Below, piece after piece: positions 25,445-33,166 of a stretch of DNA of 64,000 nt. The stretch covers positions 310,001-374,000 of the forward strand of contig NZ_FNHB01000001.1 in NCBI RefSeq assembly GCF_900104455.1. The letters are read 5' to 3'. The DNA is from Dendrosporobacter quercicolus. GTDB lineage: Bacteria; Bacillota; Negativicutes; DSM-1736; Dendrosporobacteraceae. Under the pieces are notes generated by a model. That model ran no database searches, was not told where the DNA came from, and saw only the letters and a program-made list of their open reading frames with translations. The position numbers and the translations under genes are program-made. Each line of letters starts with the position of its first letter. The first letter of the stretch is position 1.

Positions 25445-26293
25445 ATGATCACCGGAAAAACTACTTGTATTGGGATCCTGGGATGGCCGGTAGGACACTC
25501 GCTGTCACCAGTGATGCAAAACAGTGCTTTTGCGGCTGCCGGCCTGGATTGTGTTTATGTTCCACTGCCGGTGAGGCCGGCTGCGCTGCCCCAAGCCGTG
25601 GCAGGGCTTAAAGCTTTAGGCTACCGCGGCGCAAATGTCACTATTCCTCATAAAATCAGCATTATGCCATTATTGGACGAACTTGATACCAGCGCTAAAA
25701 TGGTCGGAGCTGTTAATACCATTGTCATACAGGACAATAAAAGCCGTGGTTATAATACCGATGCCGCCGGTTTCGTGCAGCCGCTGTTGAAAAAAGGCGT
25801 TGCTCTACACAGTAAAAAAGCAGTGATTTTAGGCGCAGGCGGAGCTGCCAGGGCCGTCATTTGGGGCTTGATGCAACAGGGAATTGGTGAAATCAGCATT
25901 GGTGTTCGCAATATAAGCAAAGCCCAGGCCATTGTTGAAGCGTTTTCAGACAACAGCAAAATTGCCGTCCACCAATGGCCTTCAACTGAATTCAATGCAA
26001 AACTTAGCACCTGTGATGTGTTGATTAACTCAACGCCGCTGGGCATGTCGCCGAACATTGAGCAAGAACCGCCGTTGAACTGGGCAATTTTACCCGCCAA
26101 TATTGTGGTCTACGATTTGATCTACACACCGCTTGAAACCAGTTTTTTACAGCAAGCCGGGCGGCTGGGCCATATGACGCTTAATGGCGCCGGAATGCTG
26201 GTCGAACAAGGCGCGGCGGCGTTTACTCTCTGGTCCGGGATTCCGGCGCCGACAGCAACGATGTACGCCGCTCTCGGCTTGAACGAAATGTAA
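25445..26293 (+). CDS. aroE: Shikimate dehydrogenase (NADP+)
   Basis: This 282-residue enzyme reduces 3-dehydroshikimate to shikimate. The substrate-binding motif GWPVGHSLSPVMQN is at residues about 13-26, the catalytic Lys lies in NVTIPHK (about 66), and the Rossmann motif LGAGGAARA follows at about 130. The end has NGAGMLVEQGAAAF. It sits behind yqeG and ahead of the pilus operon; other shikimate genes (aroC, aroK, aroB) are 9 kb downstream behind the pil genes. Confidence 0.92.
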   Translation: MITGKTTCIGILGWPVGHSLSPVMQNSAFAAAGLDCVYVPLPVRPAALPQAVAGLKALGYRGANVTIPHKISIMPLLDELDTSAKMVGAVNTIVIQDNKSRGYNTDAAGFVQPLLKKGVALHSKKAVILGAGGAARAVIWGLMQQGIGEISIGVRNISKAQAIVEAFSDNSKIAVHQWPSTEFNAKLSTCDVLINSTPLGMSPNIEQEPPLNWAILPANIVVYDLIYTPLETSFLQQAGRLGHMTLNGAGMLVEQGAAAFTLWSGIPAPTATMYAALGLNEM

Positions 26294-26356
26294 AACTTTG
26301 TAATTTTTAACAATTAACTGGTTAAATTTAGCAGGAAGTTTTTGATTAAGCGCGAA

Positions 26357-26365
26357 TGCTATAAT
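26357..26365 (+). promoter_or_regulatory. Extended -10 promoter of the pilus operon
   Basis: TGCTATAAT (26357-26365), a good extended -10 box, 140 bases before the pilB start. It would begin a leader transcript at about 26372. Confidence 0.6.
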
Positions 26366-26371
26366 AAAATT

Positions 26372-26489
26372 ATATCTGGAAGCGATGATTTTCAGGATAA
26401 AATGGGCACTTTATGCCTGATCTGAGCAAGTAGTGCAACCGGCCAATAGACATCTAGCGTGTTTAGCGACGGTTGCTTTTTTGTTTTTT
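26372..26489 (+). ncRNA. Leader RNA with terminator in front of pilB (riboswitch candidate)
   Basis: A hairpin at 26392-26420 (TCAGGATAAA / TTTATgCCTGA) carries the loop ATGGGCAC. The bases GCACT (26406-26410) can pair with AGTGC (26432-26436), which enters the 5' arm of a strong terminator: GCAACCG (26435-26441) / CGGTTGC (26470-26476) with inner TAGACA/TGTTTA and two T6 runs (26477-26489). The pilB ribosome site comes straight after. This layout is that of an attenuator or riboswitch. I could not match it to a known class. Confidence 0.55.
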
Positions 26490-26504
26490 CGGGGTGGTGA
26501 ATTT

Positions 26505-28217
26505 TTGCTGAAAACCAGGAAACGGTTAGGGGACTTGCTGGTCGAAGGCGGCTTGTTGACGGCGAAGCAGTTGGAAACAGCGCTGGCCGTGCAGAGAAAA
26601 CTGAATGAACCGCTGGGTAAAGTGTTAATCAAATTAGACTATGCTACCGAACAGGATATTGTCGAAGCTTTGGCGTTTCAATTGGGCGTGTCTCATGTCC
26701 GTCTGGCTGACTTAGCCGTCTGTCGCGAGATCGCGGCCATTATTCCTCAGGCGCTGGCGGAACGTTATCAGGTAATTGCGGTTGGAAAGACCGGTAAAAA
26801 GCTGATATTGGCCATGACTGACCCGACGAATTTTTATGCGCTTGACGATGTCCGGATGATTTCCGGTTGTGATATTGAGCCGGTGATTGCTTTGGAACGC
26901 GAAATCGTTGCCGCTGTTAATGAAATTTACGGTGTACAGGAACCGGTGGAAAAGGCTGCCGGTAAAATCAATGGCCGGGGTGGTTCCGATATGACTGAAC
27001 TTGAAGCAGTCAGCGATGCCCCGGTAGTTCATGTGATCAACGCTTTAATCAGTCAGGCCGTCAAGGAACGGGCCAGTGATATTCATATTGAGCCGCAATA
27101 CCAGGTTTTGCGCATTCGCTACCGGATTGACGGGGTATTGCGCGAAACGGCGCTTTTACCGGCCCATACCCAGCCGCCGATTGTATCCCGGCTCAAACTG
27201 ATCAGTGACATGGATATTGCTGAAAAACGGCTGCCGCAGGACGGTCGCATTAAATTCCAGGAAGCCGGCCGGGAAATTGATTTACGGGTTTCCACCCTGC
27301 CGACAATATTTGGTGAAAAGGTTGTCCTGCGGATATTAGATAAAACAGCAGTTATTCTGGATATTGACAAACTTGGGTTTAGTGCAGCGAATATTGACGC
27401 TTTCAGCAATTTATTCAGCCAATCCCACGGTCTAATTCTAATTACCGGGCCGACCGGTTCGGGAAAAACAACCACCCTTTATTCAACGCTGACCGTTCTG
27501 AACACAACCGACAAAAATATTATTACCGTAGAAGATCCGGTGGAATACCGGCTGGCCGGGATTAATCAGGTCCAGGTAAATGCCAAAGCCGGGCTGACTT
27601 TCGCCAGCGGTCTGCGCTCCATTTTACGGCAGGATCCCGATATTATCATGGTCGGGGAAATCAGGGATAATCAAACCGCCGCTATTGCCGTCAGAGCGGC
27701 TTTAACCGGCCATTTGGTTTTAAGCACCCTGCATACCAATGATGCCGCCGGGGCCATCTCCCGTTTAGTGGATATGGGGATAGAACCTTATCTGGCAGCT
27801 TCATCAGTGCTGGGCGTTGTGGCGCAGCGCCTGGTCCGGGTTATTTGCCCCGACTGCAAACAGCGTTATACGCCGCTGCCCGGTTCGCCGGAACAGCTGT
27901 TTATGGCCGAAGCGTCCCCCGGTCCGGCGGCCCTGTTCAGAGGGGCCGGCTGCGCCGCTTGCGGCGGCAGCGGTTACCGGGGCCGTATGGCAATACACGA
28001 AGTGATGCCGGTGACACCGGCTGTCCGCAGCTTAATCAATCAACATGCTTCCGGTGATGAACTGGCCGCAGCGGCCTGCGCCGGCGGCATGGCGTCAATT
28101 AAGCAGGACGCAATCAGCAAGGTTTCGGCCGGTCTGACCACGCTTGAAGAGGTAATGCGCGTGGCTTACTCTACGATTTGGCAAAGGCCTTTTAATGTTG
28201 ACCAGCCGCTCCGGTAA
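26505..28217 (+). CDS. pilB: Type IV pilus assembly ATPase PilB
   Basis: This 570-residue GspE/PilB ATPase powers pilus extension from the cytoplasmic face of the membrane. An N-terminal MshEN/GspE_N domain (about 1-150, LGDLLVEGGLLTAKQLETAL) precedes the motor with Walker A GPTGSGKTT (about 315-323), the Asp box, Walker B DPDIIMVGEIRD and a four-Cys zinc site (CPDCKQRY ... CAACGGSGYRGR). TTG 26505 is the start, behind GGGGTGG; the frame is open upstream, but those codons lie in the leader terminator. MshEN domains of some relatives bind c-di-GMP. No pilT retraction ATPase is in the window. Confidence 0.92.
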   Translation: MLKTRKRLGDLLVEGGLLTAKQLETALAVQRKLNEPLGKVLIKLDYATEQDIVEALAFQLGVSHVRLADLAVCREIAAIIPQALAERYQVIAVGKTGKKLILAMTDPTNFYALDDVRMISGCDIEPVIALEREIVAAVNEIYGVQEPVEKAAGKINGRGGSDMTELEAVSDAPVVHVINALISQAVKERASDIHIEPQYQVLRIRYRIDGVLRETALLPAHTQPPIVSRLKLISDMDIAEKRLPQDGRIKFQEAGREIDLRVSTLPTIFGEKVVLRILDKTAVILDIDKLGFSAANIDAFSNLFSQSHGLILITGPTGSGKTTTLYSTLTVLNTTDKNIITVEDPVEYRLAGINQVQVNAKAGLTFASGLRSILRQDPDIIMVGEIRDNQTAAIAVRAALTGHLVLSTLHTNDAAGAISRLVDMGIEPYLAASSVLGVVAQRLVRVICPDCKQRYTPLPGSPEQLFMAEASPGPAALFRGAGCAACGGSGYRGRMAIHEVMPVTPAVRSLINQHASGDELAAAACAGGMASIKQDAISKVSAGLTTLEEVMRVAYSTIWQRPFNVDQPLR

Positions 28218-28368
28218 CTTTTCCCCGGCTCCGGCTTGGTTGCCTTCGATATAGCTTTACCGGACAGTTATAATGTGCGCCCGCCGATACGCACGGCACT
28301 AGATTAAAATAGGCTTTCCCGGCTGGACAGCAATATATCGCGGCCGGACAGAAAGCAGGGGGTGGGAG

Positions 28369-29589
28369 ATGTCCAGAACATTTACCTATAAAGCCAAAGA
28401 CCGGACCGGGCAGCCTTTTTCCGGAACCATTGCAGCTGACAATGAAACCGCAGTGGCGGCTTTTATCAGGGACAAGGGCTTTTTTATTACTGAGATTAAA
28501 GAGCGGCGGCAAGTAAATTTCCTATCCGTCTTTTTAAACAGCCTGCGACCGGTGGCCGGCAAAGACCTGGCGGCATTGTGCTGGCAGCTTTCAGCCCTGC
28601 TGAATGCCGGAATATCTTTAATTCCCACACTGAATACGCTGATTGTGCAGGCAGGTCATCCCAGACTCAAAGCCGCTCTGCATAACAGCCGGCAAAAAGT
28701 TCAGGAAGGCTCGGCTTTGTCTTCGGCGCTGGCCGGTCATCCCAGTGTTTTTCCTCCATTAATGGTCAATATGGTGGAAGCCGGCGAGACCGGCGGAGTA
28801 TTGGGCGAAGTGCTCAGGCGTCTGGCCGGTCACTATGAAAAAGAACATAAAATGAATGAAAAGGTAAAGTCAGCCTTGACCTATCCCTATATTGTGCTGG
28901 GGATGGCCGCAATGGCCGTTGCTTTTATTCTGTCTTTTGTATTGCCTGTCTTTAGCCAGCTGTTTCATCAAATGAAGGTCGAACTGCCAATGCCGACCAG
29001 AATGCTGCTGGCAGCCGGCGGGTTCGTGCTGGATCATTGGCCTATTCTGCTGACGCTGCCGGCTTTAGCGGCATTAGGGCTGGTCTATGCATATCAGCAG
29101 CCGCGTTACCGGCGGCTGTTGGACGCGCTGTTGCTGCAACTGCCGGTATTCGGACTTTTGACGAAAAAAGTCGCTATTGCCCGATTCAGCCGGACTTTCG
29201 GGACACTGCTGCGCGGCGGGGTACCAATCATCAATGCCCTGGAAGCGGTTAAGAAAACAACCGGCAATATGGTCGTCAGGGATTTGCTGCACCATGCTCA
29301 GATCAGCCTCCGCCAGGGGCGGGGCCTGGCAACGTCGCTGGGAGAAGACAATATCTTTACCCCGTTGGTCGTTCAGATGGTGGCTGTGGGCGAGGAAACG
29401 GGCGAACTGGACAATATGCTGGATAAAATTGCCGACTTTTACGAAAGTGAAGTCGATCATATGGTTAGCCGCTTAAATAGTTTGCTGGAACCAGCCATGA
29501 TTGGCGTACTGGGTGTTATTATTGGAGCCATTGTATTGGCGGTGGCATTGCCGCTGTTTGATATCGTTGCCGGTGTTGACCGGATATAG
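28369..29589 (+). CDS. pilC: Type IV pilus inner-membrane platform protein PilC
   Basis: This 406-residue GspF-family protein starts behind GGGGGTGGGAG. Two repeated GspF domains (about 70-195 and 270-395) carry the motifs GEETGEL and VEAGETGGVLGEVL, with membrane helices at about 170-190, 215-240 and 375-400. It anchors the PilB motor to the growing pilus. It is separated from pilB by 151 bases containing no other gene. Confidence 0.93.
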   Translation: MSRTFTYKAKDRTGQPFSGTIAADNETAVAAFIRDKGFFITEIKERRQVNFLSVFLNSLRPVAGKDLAALCWQLSALLNAGISLIPTLNTLIVQAGHPRLKAALHNSRQKVQEGSALSSALAGHPSVFPPLMVNMVEAGETGGVLGEVLRRLAGHYEKEHKMNEKVKSALTYPYIVLGMAAMAVAFILSFVLPVFSQLFHQMKVELPMPTRMLLAAGGFVLDHWPILLTLPALAALGLVYAYQQPRYRRLLDALLLQLPVFGLLTKKVAIARFSRTFGTLLRGGVPIINALEAVKKTTGNMVVRDLLHHAQISLRQGRGLATSLGEDNIFTPLVVQMVAVGEETGELDNMLDKIADFYESEVDHMVSRLNSLLEPAMIGVLGVIIGAIVLAVALPLFDIVAGVDRI

Positions 29590-29622
29590 CTTAGGCTGAA
29601 ACCATTGCAGGGAGGGAATCAT

Positions 29623-30039
29623 GTGTTCAGATTCAAGCGTCAAATAAGTCAGCAGCAGGGCTTTACCTTAATTGAATTAATGGTTGTTATTGCGCTTCTG
29701 GGTATTCTGGCCGCCATTGCGATACCCCGGTTTTCAAGCAGTGCCGAAGCCGCCAACGGCGCTAAAATTGCCGCTGATTTAAGAGCAATTGATACGGCAA
29801 TCGCTGTTGCTGCCGCCAGTGGTTATACGGCGGGAGAGGTAGAGAATCTGGCTGTTGCTCCGGAGGCTGGCGGTACGTTTGCCGGCGCAGTAAGAGAACA
29901 TTTGCAAACAGTTCCAGCACCGCCGTCCGGCCGGTTTCGCGGCAGAAATCATACTGTCTCTACGGAAATTCCGGCAACCTATGGCGTCAACGCAGCCGGC
30001 AGGGCAGTGTGCGGTACAATGACCGCCGAAGATATTTAG
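29623..30039 (+). CDS. Type IV major pilin / GspG-like prepilin
   Basis: This 138-residue prepilin has a short leader ending QQQG, then FTLIELMVVIALLGILAAIAIPRF, the hydrophobic helix with Glu5 that drives assembly. It is cleaved by PilD after the Gly. The C-terminal domain (about 45-138) has two Gly/Ala-rich segments and ends VCGTMTAEDI with only one Cys, so no disulfide loop is expected. GTG 29623 follows GGAGGG at 7 bases; upstream in-frame codons contain that ribosome site. It is the first pilin of the operon and most likely the major pilin. Confidence 0.88.
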   Translation: MFRFKRQISQQQGFTLIELMVVIALLGILAAIAIPRFSSSAEAANGAKIAADLRAIDTAIAVAAASGYTAGEVENLAVAPEAGGTFAGAVREHLQTVPAPPSGRFRGRNHTVSTEIPATYGVNAAGRAVCGTMTAEDI

Positions 30040-30077
30040 CTTGCCGGTGAAACCGCCGGATAAGCTGAGGCGTATTT

Positions 30078-30842
30078 GTGAGGTGTTCAGTATTGTCCTG
30101 GTTGATGTTTGCTTTCGGTCTGCTGACCGGCAGTTTCCTTAATGTCTGCAGCTACCGTCTGCCGCAAAATATTTCCCTTGTTCAGCCGCCATCGCACTGT
30201 CTCCATTGCAACCGGCGGTTAAAGTTTTATGAATTAGTCCCTGTCGTCAGCTGGCTGATGCTGCGCGGCCGCTGCCGGTATTGTAAAACTGCAGTTTCCG
30301 TCCGTTACCCGGCAGTGGAGCTGGTGACAGCATGCTTGTTTAGCCTATGTTTTCGCGAATTGGGCGTAGGCTGCGAATTAGTAAAAGCACTTATTCTTAC
30401 TTCGTTTTTTATTGTAATCACACTGATTGACTATGATCATCGGCTCATTTTGGACAAAGTACTGGTGTGCCTGGCTGGAGCGGGTATCTTGATTAGCCTG
30501 CCCGCCAGTCACCTGCCCGGCAGTAGCGTGGACATGCTGCTGGGAGGGCTGGCCGGCGGCGGGCTGCTGCTGCTTATTGCAATTGCCAGCCGGGGCGGCA
30601 TAGGAGGCGGCGATATCAAGTTTGCGGCGACGTTGGGATTGTGGCTGGGCTGGCAATATACTCTGGTGGCTTTGTTGATCGCTTTTATCATTGGCGGTCT
30701 GGGAGGCGGCTTACTGCTGGCCTTTAAAATCAAAAAACGGCGGGATTATATTCCGTTTGGCCCGTTTATTGCCGCCGGGGCTTGGTTGAGTTTTCTTTAT
30801 GGCGCTGAGCTGATCGAAGGTTATTTAAAATGGATGATGTGA
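30078..30842 (+). CDS. pilD: Prepilin peptidase / N-methyltransferase PilD
   Basis: This 254-residue membrane aspartyl protease (family A24) shows the N-terminal zinc-binding pairs HCLHCNRR and GRCRYCKT, the catalytic Asp pair in TLIDYDHR and GGGDIKF, and about seven membrane helices. It cleaves prepilin leaders and methylates the new N-terminus. GTG 30078 is taken as start; TTG 30093 behind GAGGTG is an alternative. Its end overlaps the next gene by 13 bases. Confidence 0.9.
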   Translation: MRCSVLSWLMFAFGLLTGSFLNVCSYRLPQNISLVQPPSHCLHCNRRLKFYELVPVVSWLMLRGRCRYCKTAVSVRYPAVELVTACLFSLCFRELGVGCELVKALILTSFFIVITLIDYDHRLILDKVLVCLAGAGILISLPASHLPGSSVDMLLGGLAGGGLLLLIAIASRGGIGGGDIKFAATLGLWLGWQYTLVALLIAFIIGGLGGGLLLAFKIKKRRDYIPFGPFIAAGAWLSFLYGAELIEGYLKWMM

Positions 30843-31294
30843 AACAAACAGGCGGCATGCTGCTTGAACTGTTGCTGGTAATTGCAGTTTTAGTCTTGCT
30901 GGCTTCAGCGGCGTTGCCTTGGTACTATAGCACTGCCGGGCAGCGCGACCTTGATGCGGCAGCACGGCAGCTGGCGGCGGATATGCGGTGGATGCAACAA
31001 ACCTCCATCAATTCAATTGCCGGTTCTGCCGAACTAGGTTTGCCTGTTGACCCTCATCCGTCACTTAAATTTTATCCAACTGCGCCTTACGGTTATTTTA
31101 TTACGGTCGGAGGCGTTACCGTAAAAAAACACTTATTCCCGGCTACCGTGCAGGTTTATGGTTCCCATCCGATCATTTCCTTTGGCATCAACGGTTATCT
31201 CAACAGTTTGTACGGGCTGGAAATTTCACTCTTGCATCACAAGCAGATAAAAAAGGTCATTGTCGATGCGGCCGGCCGAATTCGTATCGACTGA
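30830..31294 (+). CDS. GspH/FimT-like minor pseudopilin
   Basis: This 154-residue protein has a prepilin site KQTGG followed by MLLELLLVIAVLVLL, keeping Glu at +5. A helix (about 45-60, AARQLAADMRWMQQTSI) resembles GspH/FimT. The rest is beta-rich. It starts inside the end of pilD (13-base overlap). Minor pseudopilins of this type prime pilus assembly or load substrate at the tip. Confidence 0.75.
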   Translation: MDDVKQTGGMLLELLLVIAVLVLLASAALPWYYSTAGQRDLDAAARQLAADMRWMQQTSINSIAGSAELGLPVDPHPSLKFYPTAPYGYFITVGGVTVKKHLFPATVQVYGSHPIISFGINGYLNSLYGLEISLLHHKQIKKVIVDAAGRIRID

Positions 31295-31314
31295 ATGTGT
31301 AAAGGAGCGTCGAT

Positions 31315-31710
31315 ATGTCAGTACGCTGCCAACAGGGGTTCTTAATGCTGGAAGTTTTAACAGCCGTCGTTATGATGATGGCTTTAGCGGCAATCGCCGG
31401 TCTCATTCTGCAGTCGGTCAGGCTTACGGCGGCGGCGGCCGACCATACGACGGCAGTCAATCTGGCGCAGCAGCAGTTGGAAGAGTTAAAAAGCGCAGAG
31501 GGCGATTGCCGGCTTGTCAGCGCCGCCCGCCCGGTTATTATAAACAACCGCCAATTTTTAATTGAAACTGTGGCTGAGGATTCGGCTGAGCACAGTCAGC
31601 TGACCAAAGTGACCGTAACGGTAAGCTGGCACCGTCAGGCCGGCCGTTCTCTGGAGCTAATCATGCTGTATGACTTTCATCCTAGTACCTTGTCAGCCTT
31701 ACAACGGTAG
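31315..31710 (+). CDS. PilV-like minor prepilin
   Basis: This 131-residue prepilin has QQG at the cleavage site, then FLMLEVLTAVVMMMALAAI. The remainder is PilV/GspI-like: an amphipathic segment ADHTTAVNLAQQQLEEL and a small beta domain. Its last 10 codons and stop lie in the left end of the palindromic element at 31681-31832, so the C-terminus was probably replaced when that element arrived. It starts at ATG behind AAAGGAG. Confidence 0.75.
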   Translation: MSVRCQQGFLMLEVLTAVVMMMALAAIAGLILQSVRLTAAAADHTTAVNLAQQQLEELKSAEGDCRLVSAARPVIINNRQFLIETVAEDSAEHSQLTKVTVTVSWHRQAGRSLELIMLYDFHPSTLSALQR

Positions 31711-31832
31711 ATTCAGGGCGAGGCTATTTTCGCAAGACAAGGCGGAGGCTGGAGGCGTATCGGAGTATGCTGACTGACGACAACGAAGGCTTGCGGAAAA
31801 TAGACCGTCAGCATGGCGGATAAGGTACTAGG
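31681..31832. repeat. 152-bp palindromic element inside the pilus operon
   Basis: Outer arms CCTAGTACCTTGTCAGCC (31681-31698) and GGCGGATAAGGTACTAGG (31815-31832) are reverse complements with two mismatches. Inner arms CTATTTTCGCAAG (31724-31736) and CTTGCGGAAAATAG (31790-31803) form a second stem. It encodes no protein, supplies the 3' end of the preceding gene, and its right end merges into the AGGAGG ribosome site of the next gene. It behaves like a MITE or extragenic palindrome. No flanking target duplication was evident. Confidence 0.7.
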
Positions 31833-31841
31833 AGGATCGGT

Positions 31842-32390
31842 ATGGGTTTTTGGTCGGTGATCAAACGGCGGTCAGGCAATCAGCAGGGCGCCACATTAGC
31901 TGAGCTGATGATCTGGCTGGTTTTGACAGTGTTGCTCATGACTGGCGTGGCCCAGTTACTGGCAACATCGTTGACGGGCTGGCGCATGATCAACAGCCAG
32001 ACCACGCTGCAGCAAACCGTACGGTTCAGTGTTGACAGCATTGTCCGTGATACCCAGTTTGCCCGGGGGATTATTCTTGATCACAACCGGCTGACCGTTA
32101 TCACAAATAAATATGGCAAGAAGGATCAGCGGATAACGTATACTTATGATACCGGGGCCAGGCCGCACGTATTGCGCCGGAACAAAAATGACGGCAGCGG
32201 GGCGCAGCCGATGACGGGCGGCAATTCAAACGCCAGTCTGACGATCAGCGACTGCCGTTTTACCGTTCTGGCGGCCGGCAGGAACGGCCAGCCCCGTACG
32301 GTGGAAATCGTGGTGACTGCCCGTGACAGCGATACAGGCCGGCAGTTTACGCTGCAAACAGCAGTAACCGGACGGTTGGTGCCGCCGTAA
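31842..32390 (+). CDS. PilW-like minor prepilin
   Basis: This 182-residue protein has the cleavage site QQG, then ATLAELMIWLVLTVLLMTGV with Glu at +5, and a PilW/GspJ-like C-terminal domain of about 130 residues. It starts at ATG behind AGGAGG, a site that abuts the palindromic element. It is one of four consecutive pseudopilins between pilD and comFB. Confidence 0.75.
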   Translation: MGFWSVIKRRSGNQQGATLAELMIWLVLTVLLMTGVAQLLATSLTGWRMINSQTTLQQTVRFSVDSIVRDTQFARGIILDHNRLTVITNKYGKKDQRITYTYDTGARPHVLRRNKNDGSGAQPMTGGNSNASLTISDCRFTVLAAGRNGQPRTVEIVVTARDSDTGRQFTLQTAVTGRLVPP

Positions 32391-32415
32391 CGGCTTTCGG
32401 AAAAAGGAGTATGTG

Positions 32416-32874
32416 ATGACTACTGGCAGCAGGAGAGCGCAAAGCGGTTCAGCCGCCCTGCTCACCCTCATTGTTTTGGCCTTGCTTGGCGTGATCGGTA
32501 TCGCCTGCTTTAGGCTGAGTCTGGCTGAATATGATATTGCAGCAAGTCACCAAAATGGTATAGCCGCTCAGTATCTGGCTGAAGCGGGAGTGCAGCATGC
32601 CATTGCCAGGCTGAGAACCGATCCCTTGTTCTTGGCTGCTACCGGCACTGCCAAAGTTACGCCGGCCAATACGTTCAAATCGGGCCGGAGCACCAGTACT
32701 GCCGGTGATTATCAAGTGGCTGTTACCGGTACGGCCAACCACAGGACCATTATCGCCGTTGGCAGGGTAGCTACCGCCAAACGGCAGCTGGTGGTTACCG
32801 TTGCTGTTGTTGCGCCGGCAAACGGCGGCAGTCGCACGGAAATAGTGGTAAATACCTGGAAGAATCACAATTAA
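32416..32874 (+). CDS. PilX-like minor pilus protein
   Basis: This 152-residue protein has an N-terminal GSAALLTLIVLALLGVIGIACFRL-type helix (residues about 10-32) without a normal Glu5, a feature of PilX/GspK-like proteins, then EAGVQHAIARL and a beta-rich domain. ATG 32416 follows AAAAAGGAG. It probably completes a minor-pilin tip complex with the three proteins upstream. Confidence 0.7.
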   Translation: MTTGSRRAQSGSAALLTLIVLALLGVIGIACFRLSLAEYDIAASHQNGIAAQYLAEAGVQHAIARLRTDPLFLAATGTAKVTPANTFKSGRSTSTAGDYQVAVTGTANHRTIIAVGRVATAKRQLVVTVAVVAPANGGSRTEIVVNTWKNHN

Positions 32875-32893
32875 TGCAGGAGGTTATCATGAT

Positions 32894-33166
32894 ATGCAAT
32901 TAAAGAATTTTATGGAAGAACTGGTTTTGCAGCAGTTGGATGGGATGATTGCCAAGCAGGAAAGCGTTTGCGGTTGCAGCCGCTGCCGGCTTGATATTGC
33001 GGCCTTGGCGCTTAATTATCTGTCGCCGCGCTACATTGTAACCGCGGAGGGTGAGACCTACACCCGGATTCAGGCTTTAGAGCAGCAGTTTGCCGTCGAT
33101 GTCATTTCAGCTTTGGTCAAAGCCATTACAATCGTTCAAGCCCGGCCTAGACATGGCGCTGAATAA
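32894..33166 (+). CDS. comFB: ComFB-family protein
   Basis: This 90-residue protein carries the ComFB core CGCSRCRLDIAALALNYL with Cys26, Cys28 and Cys31, then SPRYIVT. In Bacillus comFB lies in the late-competence comF operon; ComFB proteins of cyanobacteria have been reported as c-di-GMP (and c-di-AMP) receptors. Here it sits between the pseudopilins and pilM, with AGGAGG upstream, so it may tie pilus or competence activity to a second messenger. An HD-GYP phosphodiesterase is 30 kb away. Its 3' end overlaps pilM by 14 bases. Confidence 0.85.
   Translation: MQLKNFMEELVLQQLDGMIAKQESVCGCSRCRLDIAALALNYLSPRYIVTAEGETYTRIQALEQQFAVDVISALVKAITIVQARPRHGAE

Noticed and set aside
26433-26504. A 24-residue N-terminal extension of PilB from GTG
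   Set aside because: The codons run through the terminator hairpin and its T-runs. TTG 26505 has the ribosome site and matches the usual PilB N-terminus.
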